Shown: positions 21,512 to 32,045, counted from the stretch's first letter. The stretch is 64,000 nt of DNA from Antedon mediterranea (GCF_964355755.1 NC_092674.1:21604001-21668000), one strand, 5' to 3'. A program made the numbers and translations. Notes: generated by a model from the letters alone, not told the origin.

Positions 21512-23472
21512 TGTTTGGGAATTGCTTCTTCCCCCTGGAAGAACAAGACACCGTTCGCAGTAAAATTGTAGCTATTGTAAAATCTACCACTCTACCACCT
21601 TCAAATTTAACCCCCAAAGAACGAAAGGCCATAAAAAACTTGAAGAAAGATAAATCTATTCTTATTCTCCCAGCGGATAAAGGTAGATCTACTGTCATCC
21701 TAAATACTAATGATTACAAAGATAAAGTGGGAACCATGGTGAGCGACACTAATGTTTACGAACTGCTAAAACGTAATCCAACACAAAACTATAAACGAAA
21801 AGTGGTCAACATCATAGGCAGGTTGTTCAAAGAAAAGAAAATCAACTACAGAGAGAAAGAATGGCTGTTTCCCACGGCTGAAATTGTACCTAGGTTGTAT
21901 TGTCTTCCGAAGATACATAAACCAAATTGGCCATTAAGACCTATAGTAGATAACATCAACACCTTTTTTTACACCGTTGCACAATTCCTCACCAAAATCC
22001 TGGGTCCGCTTGTCGGAAACACAGAACATCATGTAACTTACTCAGGAGAGTTGGCGAGTGAACTAAAAGAAATAATAGTCAAACCAAGTGAAACATTTGT
22101 CTCGTTTGACGTAGTATCTCTGTTTACAAAAACACCAGTAGAAGAGGCCCTCAAAGTTGTCGAAAATCGCCTAACAACAGATCCGACACTTCTGGATAGA
22201 ACTAAACTACATGTGACAGACATAATGAAGCTCCTCGGTTTAATTGTGAACAAAACCTATTTCTCGTTCAATGGTAACATTTATAGGCAAATACAAGGCA
22301 TTGCTATGGGAAGCCCAATAAGTCCTATATTGGCGAACTTGTATCTAGAGTGGCTCGAACACCAAGCCATAAACACGGCACCCACTAACATCAAGCCTGT
22401 GTATTGGAAACGATACGTTGATGATGTATTAGCTATCATCCCCATAGGTACAGTACATACATTTAACACACATCTTAATAACATCGATATAACTGACAAT
22501 ATCAAGTTCACCACAGAATCGATGACAAACAACACAATACCTTTCCTGGACATGCTCATCACACTCAATGACAATGGAACAGTTACCACCTCAGTCTATC
22601 GGAAGCCCACTCACACAGACCAATATTTACATTTCAACTCACATCATCCACTCGAACACAAACTGGGGCTTATAAACACGCTTGTGGACAGAGCTGAGAA
22701 GGTAGTGGGAGATATGGATTTGAGGAAAGTTGAGATGGATAACATCAAGAAAGCGTTACACAACTGCCAGTATCCAGAGTGGTCCTTCCAGAGAGTTATG
22801 GAAAACCGAAAAAGAAAAAAGAACAAAGGACACGAACCACAGAAAGAAAAGATCAAGATGCGAGGTAGCAGAGGAATCCCCTATGTAAAAGGAATGGCAG
22901 AAAGAATACGACGCACTCTCTCCTATCACAATGTCGGAACCTATTTCCTACCCCAAAATAAAATCAAGAATAGCCTCGTCCACCCAAAAGATAAAATCGA
23001 GAAGATGGATACATGTGGAGTAATCTACGAAGTCACCTGCCGCAACTGTCCACAAGTTTACATTGGGGAAACAGGGAGGGCATTACAAACACGAATTAAT
23101 GATCACAAAAAAGATGTTACAACAAACACGGGGGGAGTAATGACTAGGGCCTCCAGAACATCCACATCTTCGATCATACACAAATCTGCCATTACAGAAC
23201 ATGTCATAAAACACAATCATGTACCGAACTGGGAGGCTACCATCTTAACCAAAGAGCCTAAACGCAAAGACAGACAGATTAGAGAATCATTACATATAAG
23301 GAGAAATAAAGAGAAGACCATGAACCGGGACACTGGAGCCCACGAACTCTCGCATTTGTACAATGATTTGATAGACACATCACCTGGCCGAGCCCCGCAC
23401 AACCTCCAACCTACAACCGGAGGCGTACAACGTCATCAACAGATGACGTCAAGAATGACCAAGCTGCATTAA
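21511..23472 (+). CDS. Penelope-like element polyprotein: reverse transcriptase + GIY-YIG endonuclease
   Basis: 653 residues without a break. The front has LPADKGRSTVILNTNDY (residues 54-69). RT motifs follow: A SFDVVSLFT (D200), B QGIAMGSPISPILANLY (262-278), C RYVDDVLAI (D304, D305), then FLDMLI and VYRKPTHTDQYLH. After a Lys/Arg-rich linker (~430-450), CGVIYEVTC...C...YIGETGR (502-523) is a GIY-YIG nuclease with its CxxC-type zinc knuckle; R528 and E592 fit the later catalytic positions. The protein copies its RNA and cuts the target site. Penelope proteins are usually longer at the N-terminus, and the first few codons (MFGNCFF) may come from the junction, so I regard the element as 5'-truncated and the annotated start as approximate. 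It is inserted in the Tx1-like LINE and is much less decayed than its neighbours, so probably younger. Confidence 0.92.
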   Translation: MFGNCFFPLEEQDTVRSKIVAIVKSTTLPPSNLTPKERKAIKNLKKDKSILILPADKGRSTVILNTNDYKDKVGTMVSDTNVYELLKRNPTQNYKRKVVNIIGRLFKEKKINYREKEWLFPTAEIVPRLYCLPKIHKPNWPLRPIVDNINTFFYTVAQFLTKILGPLVGNTEHHVTYSGELASELKEIIVKPSETFVSFDVVSLFTKTPVEEALKVVENRLTTDPTLLDRTKLHVTDIMKLLGLIVNKTYFSFNGNIYRQIQGIAMGSPISPILANLYLEWLEHQAINTAPTNIKPVYWKRYVDDVLAIIPIGTVHTFNTHLNNIDITDNIKFTTESMTNNTIPFLDMLITLNDNGTVTTSVYRKPTHTDQYLHFNSHHPLEHKLGLINTLVDRAEKVVGDMDLRKVEMDNIKKALHNCQYPEWSFQRVMENRKRKKNKGHEPQKEKIKMRGSRGIPYVKGMAERIRRTLSYHNVGTYFLPQNKIKNSLVHPKDKIEKMDTCGVIYEVTCRNCPQVYIGETGRALQTRINDHKKDVTTNTGGVMTRASRTSTSSIIHKSAITEHVIKHNHVPNWEATILTKEPKRKDRQIRESLHIRRNKEKTMNRDTGAHELSHLYNDLIDTSPGRAPHNLQPTTGGVQRHQQMTSRMTKLH

Positions 23473-23485
23473 CACTCCGCAGTCA

Positions 23486-23518
23486 GTTGAGAAGGATCTC
23501 TGATAGAGATCGAAACGT
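23486..23518 (+). ncRNA. Hammerhead-like hairpin in the Penelope element 3' region
   Basis: Fourteen bases after the stop codon: TTGAGAA, a perfect stem GATCTC-TGATA-GAGATC, then GAAACG. The layout equals hammerhead core-stem II-GAAA, though two core bases differ from CUGANGA. Its place right behind an unmistakable Penelope frame supports reading the similar hairpins at 9.96, 10.4-11.0 and 12.35 kb as Penelope relics. Confidence 0.5.
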
Positions 23519-23604
23519 TCGAGTAAGTACTCCGTTAACTTGTGCTTTTACAAAAACGAAATTTGTCATCTATACCAAATTTGTGTAATTCCAGAATCAA
23601 TCAA

Positions 23605-25790
23605 GTTTTGATTATATAAAGATGTATTGTTTAGCACAATATATTTGTTACCCCACAAAATATGTTTATTAATTTCATCTATACCTTGTGGTTCCGTTTA
23701 AAAACAATTATTATATTGTGTACACATTGATATAATTTCTTTATAGAAAGTTGGAATATCAGCTAAAAACTTGTTTTTGTAATATCTCTTTTTATTTGTT
23801 TCTCCTTTTCCATTCCAAATGAACTTTAAAATAATACTGTTAACTTAATTTACAATAATTGTGGGTACCTCATTATAGACTAGTTTGGAGAGTACCAGTG
23901 TTTTTATCACCATTACTTTACCAAAAATACTTAAATTTCTTTTTTCCAAGGTTTTTACACATTTTTAAAATGTTCAATCTTTTCAACCCAGTTTTTTTTT
24001 GTGGCATTTTGTTTAATCATAACCAACAAAAACACCTAAGAATTTGACAGGCTCATCAACCCATTGTATTGCAAAAGGTTTATGAACGTTGTTTTTTGAA
24101 GATCCTATCCACATACCTTTTGTTTTCATTTTGTTAAGTGACATTCCTGCAACCTTACAAAACAAGTCTACTGTATTTAAACAAGCTTCAATACTCATTT
24201 CATCCCTAACAAAAATTATAGTATCGTCTGCTAACTGAGCAATTTTTACTTCCTGTTCATCATTATACCCTTTCGAAGGCAGTATAATACCTTTACAATG
24301 AATATTGTTTCTTATATTGATAGCCATTGGCTCTACAGCTATTAAAAAAAGTAATTCCGAAAGAGGGCATCCTTGTCTAATACCATTATACCCATCGATT
24401 ATTTGTAGTAACTGACTCAGTATTGAAATAAAAAGTCTTAACCCATTGTATTAGGTCCTGACCAAAACCAAATCTTTTCAGTGATTTAATTAAAAACATT
24501 CTATCTATTTTGTCAAACGCTTTAGCAAAATCTAAAAATATTATAGCACCTTCTTTATTAAAATTATTGGTGTATTCTAGTACATCTTCAACAAGACTTA
24601 TATTTTCACCGGCAAACCTTCCTTTAATATAACCTTTTTGATCAGTGTCTATTATGTCACCAATTACTAATTTTAGTCTATTAGCAATAACATTTGCCAT
24701 AATCTTGTAATCTATATTAAGAATTAATCCAATTTTTAAAGTCTTCTCTTTTACCATTTTTGTACAGTATGGAGACTACTCCTCTACTTTGAGAATTTGA
24801 CAGTTGTTTATTATTAAATGAAAAATTAAAGGCATCACAAACTAATGAGTCAATGGAATTCCAAAATGTTTGGTAAAATTCTACTGACAAGCCATCGCTG
24901 CCTGGGGCCTTATTAAGTTTTATATAAGGCATTTTTACATTCTTCTATTTTTATAGTCCCTTCACATTTCTTTTTTTGTTCTTCAGATAATACTTTGAAA
25001 TTAGTTTTATTAAGATAATTTAGAGTATCTGAAGTTAAAGTTTCAGATGATTCATTTGAATTTTTTTTTTGGTATAAATTTTGAAAATAATGTACTTGCT
25101 CACGAAGAATGTTATCAGTATTGGTAGTGTATTTCCCATTACTTTTTAGGACTGCCGTGATACATTTTCTTTTAGCTTTACTTTTTTTCTAGACCTATAC
25201 AAAATTTTGTATTTTTTTCACCCTTTTCAAACCATTCTATACTTGATCTTATTTGAGCACCCTTTGCTTCTAATGTATATATGTCTTCTATGTCTTTTGC
25301 GTTATTAATTAAAATTCTCTCTGTTTTTTCATCATAATTAGTTTCTAGTTTGTTTGTCAGGTCTGAAATTTCTTAATTTATAAAACAATTTTTCTTAATC
25401 CCTATTTCTCAAATGCTTTGTTTTTGCTCCATATCTGCGTGAGAACTCTTTTATTTTTACTTTCAAGTGCTCCCAAAGTAATTCTGGACTTAAATCATAA
25501 TGATTTTTTTTTGACATTGTTATTATCTTAGTAATTTGATTAACATATTCTTCATCATTTAATAAGCTATTATTAAGTTTCCATATTCCAGGACCCTTTT
25601 TTCTTGATTTGTCTGAACTTTAAGTGATATTGCTAGATGGTCAGAACAAATAGCAGGTCTGATATCAGTGCTAACTATTTCACCATTTTTGCACATGGAG
25701 TTTGAAATGCACCAAAAATCTAGCCTTCTATAAACATTTTCCGTCTCCATGTATATTGAGATTTACCAATATTATTATTTATCCATATAT
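23605..25790 (-). pseudogene. Tx1/L1-like LINE: endonuclease end and reverse transcriptase (segment 1 of 3)
   Basis: From right to left on the minus strand: the endonuclease tail RRLDFWCISNSMCKNGEIVS with ICSDHLAISL (25750-25560); RT NKAPGSDGLSVEFYQTFW (24910-24860); ILNIDYKIMANVIANRLK, QKGYIKGRF and FLDFAKAFDKIDRMFLIKSL (24740-24480); the catalytic box QLADDTIIF (about 24240); and KFLGVFVGYD (about 24020). The set matches L1/Tx1-type LINEs. Multiple frameshifts separate the blocks and the left end is cut by the Penelope insertion. The 5' part (rest of endonuclease, ORF1) is missing. Confidence 0.8.
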
Positions 25791-25804
25791 CTATGAGGTT
25801 GTGT

Positions 25805-26330
25805 GTATATTCTTTATCCACTCAGTAACCAAATATTTTTTCATGTTTTATAGGCCTATAAATAATATACCACTAAATACAGTAGAACATTTGCTATTTA
25901 ATACTTTGTGTTAAAACGGTCACTGCCATAGTCGATTGAAATAGTAAAATAGGACATATAACGATACACCACTACAACGTTTATATTTGTTGTAATTATA
26001 AATTAATACAAACGTTGAGGAGAAACTGTCAGTAATAGAGTGTATTTGTATATTATGTGTTTATAATTTATCAGTACCCACACTCACAGTAAGAAATTTA
26101 TTTCTGCATGTGTTTATATCTAACAGTACCCACACTCACAGTAAGAAATTTCCGATTCAAGTGGCGACCGAAAATGGTTACCGGTATTACGTATTTACAA
26201 TATTTTTAAAGAATTGCAATTATATACTAAAGGTTTAAGTTTAGTCTCCAAGGGCCCATCAATTGACATACTTGTGTTAAACCAAATCATTATACTGGGA
26301 GAGATTGGAATGTTCCCTATTCTATCCCAT
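25805..26330. repeat. Dispersed repeat R, third copy
   Basis: Starts TTCTTTATCCACTCAGTAAC and carries TTTTATAGGCCTATAAATAA like 8735-9300, ending near GAGATTGGAATGTTCC. More diverged and slightly shorter than the copy at 8.7-9.4 kb. Confidence 0.7.
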
Positions 26331-27640
26331 GTAATTTCTTGCAATACAGTCTAAAAATCTAAAGATTTTAAAACAAACATGAACATTATTTACTTGAATA
26401 TTATATCACAAATTTTCTGGAATTATTTATTTAGATAACAGTTAGACAGAATTCTGTACATGGTGTGACAAAACTACAGTAATATGATATTTATATTTAT
26501 TTACTGTTTAAAACTGTTTTAAAAACAATACAGTAATTTAATTGTGTTACTTCATTTACCATAAATACTAATTGGCATGTGTATCTAAAAATGTAAAATA
26601 GAGGTCACAAGCATTTTTAGCCCTAGCTGACAAAGATTTTTTTACAAATACTCTACTCGAATACTTTTCACACTTTTAAACGTGTACTATCATTTCAAAG
26701 TAAAGCAGATGAACATGTCCATAAAACAGCCTTCCAGTTTCACCACAAGGGGATACTGTTGCTATCTCTTTAAAATTGTTGCTTTATACACACCTTTGTG
26801 GTCAATATTTTTAATTTCTCTAAAAATATGCTGTAATATTGAGCATTTAGATATCTTGGAAGTCGCTAAAGTGAGGTTTAAAACTTAGCCTGAGTTTCGC
26901 TGTTACGGTTCACTGTGCATGCAGGAAGGACAACGTGATCTGTGTCAACGCTATGGCGGAAGTTAATATAAAAAACTACCCTGGACAAACAGGTTGGAAT
27001 GAGGATCAGCCTATTGATACCCGCGAAACACCGTGACAGCTTCAGCCAGCATAGAATCTTCAAGACCTTCTGACAGTTACACACGTTCAAAGCGCAATAA
27101 TAATAAGAAAAAATGAAAGTAAGTTTACAACTTAACAATAATGTTATCACATGTCTAAGTCTGCACTTTATGTTTCAAAATAGAAAAGACTTGCCATTTA
27201 CGAATGGTTTGAGAGTCAAAAAGCTGACATTCTATTCATCCACACGAAAGTCACTTTTGCAAAAAAAGTGATTTTAACTGTATACTTAATGTTAAATTAG
27301 ATAAAGACGGGTAAGGGGGAGGTGACATTTGGGAGGTGACCCTCTGGAAAAAAAGATTACACCACAGCTTTAAACTCCTTCTGTAATAGATTTGAGTTTA
27401 TAGATATATGGAGAGTATTAAACAAAAACAAAGGACAATTTTACTTAAAGAAGACCAAAATGTCAAAACAAGGTTAGATTATTTTTTTATCAATGATTAT
27501 CATAATGTAATATTATGTGATATCCGTCTAAGCATTTTAACAGACCACCTATAGACAAGTTCTATTTCCTCTGAAATATGGTGTAAGAAGCATTTTTGGA
27601 TAGAAGCTGGGATCCACTTGATTTAGGATATTTCGACCTC
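26331..27640. other. No gene recognised
   Basis: AT-rich, with only short frames that show no family features. No convincing exon with paired splice signals was found. Confidence 0.4.
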
Positions 27641-27649
27641 GCTGATTAC

Positions 27650-28260
27650 GAATATGGCGGATCCCAAGCGAAATTCGGCCATCTAAGGCCATAATTTGCA
27701 TAATTAAAAATGGCGGCCATTTTTTATAATTACCCTATATCTCGAGAACCACTAGTCACAAATAATTAATTTTGGTCTCAAAATGTTTTAAATAATGTAT
27801 TTTTATATTCACTTTAATGACACATTTTCTCAAAAAATAGATGCCAGTCTTATTTCTGACATTTTGACCTTTGACCTTTATTTATCGTATCTCAGTAACC
27901 AATAATCGGAGAGACACGAAATAGGGCTCAAATTGTTCAGAAATTATACATTCATATTTATTATAATGAAATGTTTTTACAAAAAATGGCCGATTCTACA
28001 ACTATTGACCTTTGAACTATTAGTCAAATATAATAATAATATAACTTTGAAAATTGTGGTCTTATGAATTTTTTTTTCTTTTTAAATTGTTTAAAACATG
28101 TGTGTTTCTATCCAGTCTAATGGCACATTTTGTACAAGAATGGCCGATAGTATGGTTATTGACCTTTAAACTACAGCATAGGCCTACTGTATACTAAATA
28201 TAATATAATTGCATAACTATGAAATTATTTATACACAATAATAATTAGTAAAATTATAAA
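27650..28260 (-). repeat. Degenerate DR1-unit repeat, minus orientation
   Basis: TGACCTTTGACCT (27865-27877) is the complement of AGGTCAAAGGTCA. Weaker copies lie near 28006 and 28162, each with AAAAATGGCCGAT/AAGAATGGCCGAT and an ATAACTTTGAAA-like word at unit spacing of ~150 bp. A GGCGGCC word next to AAAATGG at 27705-27725 resembles the left arm of the element at 19.5 kb. Confidence 0.55.
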
Positions 28261-28261
28261 A

Positions 28262-28302
28262 TTCACTGCCATCAAATATGATGTGTTATGATTTATATAG
28301 AT
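28262..28302. repeat. Outlying unit of the 30-kb minisatellite
   Basis: CACTGCCATCAAATATGATG with TTATGATTTATATAGATT matches the minisatellite unit at 29.95-30.4 kb. It was separated from the array by the TTAA element that follows. Confidence 0.6.
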
Positions 28303-28306
28303 TTAA

Positions 28307-29924
28307 AGGGGGGTTCCGGGTTTTAAATGAATAGTAAAAAATGTGAAATATATTTGTTTGTCTCTTGAACGGTAAAAGTTTCAATTTATATAAGCGCCCA
28401 GTGAAGCAGAACGAAGGCTGTGAAATGAGGCCAGATTACAAGTGCAGCTACGGCAAAATCACACTGTGGTTATAGAATAGGAAATTCGTGAAATGGTCAA
28501 TCTTCCGACGACTCGTTATCATTAACCATATCAATATCTTTTGTAAAATTATCTTCCCATTTATAAAGTCAATTTTCTATGAAAATCCATCAAAACAGTG
28601 AAAAATTAGATAAGTTTGCACTTTACGTTTGCCGATTTTCGCACTGACTTAGAGAAAGCCTTAAAAATCAATGAATCGTAACGTATACATTCCTGCTGAG
28701 AGCGAGGAGAGAGCGAGACGATGATACACGTGCTCTCTCTGCCCATGCCTGGCATCGTCACGTGATAAGAAGATACAGTATACAATACCAAACTGGTCGG
28801 GTCGAGTATACCCCGTCTATAATCACAACATGAACGATGTACAGTATTTGATTGAAGGTCGACTCAACCTACCGGAATGGTATAGATAATATAACTCGAA
28901 TGAGAGAGTTGGAATATTTGTAAACATAAGTACAGTGTTGCTAATTTTAACAAGTGTAGCCTATAGTAAAAGGCCTGGTAGTATCAATTCGCATAGGGTC
29001 TACTACACTAGCTAGCTCAATTTTTAACTGGGCCGGATCGGCTAGGCTAGGCTAGGTCTCCTTCCTACTACCGGTCTACTTGCTTGATGCAGTATCCGCT
29101 TTTTTGGAGAGTAAACTAGGCCTAGCTAGGCCTATTTTAGGCCTACTTATTAGACGATCGGGACACCATACGTGCGGACGGCGATCGGACCTTGTTTTGC
29201 CTCAATATTTACAGCCGATTTTTGTAGAACATTTTAGGTTTAGATTGTTTAGGAGTTTGGTTAATAGGATGGGTTTGGAATCCACTGAGTTTAGTTATTT
29301 ATGGGCCAATCGTTTAGTAATAGGCTAGCTAGGCCCATGAATGATGGCCCCAATGTTTTAACGTAGCCATCGTGGCATGGAATCCCTAGTCAGAAATGGC
29401 TCTCACCCCGGCATGAATAAAATGATTTAGGCTAGGCCTAGTCTAGTACGTGAAGCCGATATACGATCTGTACTATTAATTCGAGGTATAAAAATAGTAT
29501 AATTTATGACTCCGTAATCTGTACTAAATTTTGTATTTCATTAAATGTCAAATAAATATATGCTACTACTGTTATTATTACACTTTAGGCCTAGCTTAGC
29601 AAATCTACAAAAAATGTATTTCACAATGATCGGGTGGTCGTCGTTTGACAGAGGAGAGAGAACACAACGTACAAGCAAGCTTGACGTCGCGAGTTTGGAA
29701 TCCACTCATGACGTGATTTTGTGAATATCTCATGAATATTAATAAGCTTCCCTAAGCTGCTGAAAAACAGACTTTCCATGAATTTACCCTAAAATGTATA
29801 TGAAATTTAATTTTTTTAATTTCTCGTTATTACTTCTTCATTCTGACATGTCTATATTGTTATAATATTTTTTATTTAATAAATAAACGATATTTAAAAG
29901 CAATTTTAAACCCAGAATCCCCCT
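28307..29924. mobile_element. 1618-bp TTAA-target element in a minisatellite
   Basis: The ends are AGGGGGGTTCCGGGTTTTAA and, inverted, AGGGGGATTCTGGGTTTAAA, flanked on both sides by TTAA (28303-28306 and 29925-29928). The flanking minisatellite units read AGATTTAAAAAA where uninterrupted, so the insertion split one at its TTAA. TTAA duplication is shared by piggyBac and Kolobok; the AGGG-type end fits Kolobok better, but no transposase is visible. The interior has several CTAGGCCTA words and non-coding sequence. Confidence 0.8.
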
Positions 29925-29929
29925 TTAAA

Positions 29930-30400
29930 AAAAAAAATTGAACACGCAAGTTACATTTGTTGAAATTTGAAATTTGAAATTACCTGCCATCAATATGATG
30001 GAGTATGATTATAGATTTTTAAAAATGTGAACATGTCAACTACATTTGGAAATTACCTGCTATCAATATGATGGATTATGATTATAGATTTAAAAAGAAT
30101 TTGAACATGTAAGCTACATTTGAAAATTACCTGCCATCAATATGATGGATTATGATTATAGATTTAAAAAAGAATTTGAACACGTCAGCTACATTTGGAA
30201 ATTTGGAAATTACCTGCCATCAATATGATGGATTATGATTGTATAGTACCTGCCTTCAATATGATGGATTATGATTATAGATTTAAAAAAGAATTTGAAA
30301 ACGTCAGCTACATTTGGAAATTTGGGAATTACCTGCCATCAATATGATGGATTATGATTGTATAGGTTTGAAAAAAAATGTGAACACGTAAGCTACATGT
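29930..30400. repeat. Minisatellite of ~65-75-bp units with internal hairpin
   Basis: About six or seven units share CTGCCATCAATATGATGG, TTATGATTATAGATT, an A-rich run and GTCAGCTACATTTGGAAA. CCATCA-ATA-TGATGG inside each unit can form a hairpin. An inverted unit lies at 31968-32030, on the far side of the FEN/PIN-like gene. Confidence 0.85.
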
Positions 30401-30768
30401 GGAATGAACATGTTAAGGGCATTAGTTTTGATCATTCATACAAAGGTTTCCGTCAACTTTGTTAGCGTTGTTACAGCAACATAAAACTGTACATGGTAGT
30501 TTTGACTTCTTGCACCTACATCTATATGGTTATGCATCGTGTCTTGCATCCACAATAAATCATCTCTAACGAAGCAGTAGGAACAGCTTCATTTTTCAGA
30601 AGCACTGGTTGAAGTTTACCATTAGATAGCTCCCAACCAAAATCTGTTGGTGATGGCAAATGCTGGATTGGCGATACAGCTTTTTTCAATACGAGTGCTT
30701 GGAAGTGTGCTCTTTTTATATGCTGGTGCACTGCATCGCTTGTTGGAGGTAATGCCTCTGGTTTTGTT
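30300..30768 (-). pseudogene. Inverted second copy of the FEN/PIN-like gene 3' end
   Basis: The minus strand encodes MHQHIKRAHFQALVLKKAVS, PSPTDFGWELSNGKLQPVLL and IYCGCKTRC, nearly identical to the C-terminal part of the plus-strand gene ending at 31945, and continues through that gene's 3' flank into the minisatellite unit. It lacks everything upstream, so it is an arm of an inverted duplication and not an independent gene. Confidence 0.85.
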
Positions 30769-30789
30769 TTTTCTAAAACATGGCATGCC

Positions 30790-31945
30790 TAACTTAAAAC
30801 TGTCGATAAAGGACACCACTAACAAAGATGAACCAAAACACAGAGACCAATTCGTCGAATTATAGAAAGTGGTGAAATACCGCTGCCAAATTGCTGGTCA
30901 AACTTTTTGGCATTACAAGATAATAAAGCAGATCTGGCACGATTTCTATCAGAGGAGTTGATTCGTCAAGCTCCCATAGACAAAGAAATTGTCACAGCTG
31001 GTGGATTTATGAAAGAATCAGTTGTTAAATCATCAAAAGTCTACATGAATACGTTGTCTCTGGTCGCAGATCATGAAGAATCGGACACGAGACTTGTCAT
31101 GCTGCCAATGTCCGCTACGACACAGTTGTTGTAGTTGCTTCTAGAGATACAGACGTACTAGTGATTCTAGTGTCTCACTACCAAAGCATGGTATCCAAAT
31201 GAATGATGACAGGGACATCCAAAAAAAGAAAGTATCTATAAAAGACATTTTTCAAGCCTTGCCCGAGGGTTATGCAAAAGCACTGATTCCATTCCACACT
31301 ATTAGTGGATCCGATACTACCTCATATCCAGGGAAGAGTTAAATTACATTAATACATACATACAGTAATTTAACTCTTCCCTGTTCATATCTAAGTGGTC
31401 AATCAAAGGCATCGGCATGAGAAGTATTAAAAAAAAATTATGAACTAATTAAAGACCTGGGAGAAACCCTATTAGTGACCAAGTTATTATGAAATCGGAA
31501 AGATTCATTTGCTACGTTTACGGTTTTGGTCAAGTTAAAAGTACCAATGAAGTTAGGCTTTAAAAAAAAAAAAAAAAAACCAGAGGCATTACCTCCAACA
31601 AGCGATGCAGTGCACCAACATATAAAAAGAGCACACTTCCAAGCACTCGTATGGAAAAAAGCTGTATCGCCAATCCAGCATTTGCCATCACCAACAGATT
31701 TTGGTTTGGAGCTATCTAATGGTAAACTTCAACCAGTGCTTCTGAAAAATGAAGCTATTCCTACTGCTTCGTTAGAGATGATTTATTGTGGATGCAAGAC
31801 ACGATGCATAACCAATAGATGTAGGTGCAAGAAGTCAAAACTACCATGTACAGCTTTATGCCGCTGTAACAACGCTAAAGATGACGGAAACCTTTGCATG
31901 AATGATCTTAAACTGATGCCCTTAACATGTTCATTCCAAATGTAG
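30790..31945 (+). pseudogene. FEN/PIN-like nuclease-family gene with cysteine-rich C-terminus, broken
   Basis: Order of motifs: IPLPNCWSNFLALQDNKADL, SEELIRQAP, GGFMKESVVKSS, ADHEESDTRLV (31068-31100), VVASRDTDVLVILVSHY (~31130-31180), FHTISGSDTTSY (~31289-31326), then HIKRAHFQALVWKKAVS, DFGLELSNGKLQPV and a Cys-rich end CGCKTRCITNRCRCKKS..CTALCRC. HEExDTR, DTDVL and GxDTTS supply regularly spaced acidic residues like FEN1/XPG-type PIN nucleases (EAEA, DMDG, GCDY); this function is my inference. The family is widespread and unnamed as far as I recall. Breaks: a frameshift near 31130, stops near 31200, a 55-bp MITE at 31329 and an A-run near 31562. Both the N-terminal third and a promoter are missing. 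It lies between inverted copies of its own 3' end. Confidence 0.7.
31329..31383. mobile_element. 55-bp hAT-type micro-MITE inside the nuclease-family gene
   Basis: It is almost nothing but terminal repeats: CAGGGAAGAGTTAAATTAC and its perfect inverse, with 17 bp between. It is flanked by CTCATATC (31321-31328) and TTCATATC (31384-31391), an 8-bp target duplication with one mismatch. CAGGG ends and 8-bp duplications are hAT traits. Removing it restores the reading across the GSDTTSY motif, so it disabled the gene. Confidence 0.8.
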
Positions 31946-32035
31946 CTTAAGTGTTCACATTTTCTTTTAAATCTATGCAATCATAATCCATCATATTGAT
32001 GGCAGATAATTTTCAAATGTAGCTTACATGTGAAA
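31577..32035. repeat. Right arm of the inverted repeat around the FEN/PIN-like gene
   Basis: This is the inverse of 30300-30768: it covers the C-terminal coding part, the 3' flank (GTAGCTTAAGTGTTCACATT) and one inverted minisatellite unit. The ~800 bp between the arms hold the rest of the gene, so the whole has the outline of a transposon with long coding terminal repeats, or of a local fold-back duplication. Confidence 0.8.
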
Positions 32036-32045
32036 GACAAGAATA

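Noticed and set aside
29930-30400. Possible CRISPR-like array
   Set aside because: The units are contiguous minisatellite copies without unique spacers, in a metazoan genome.
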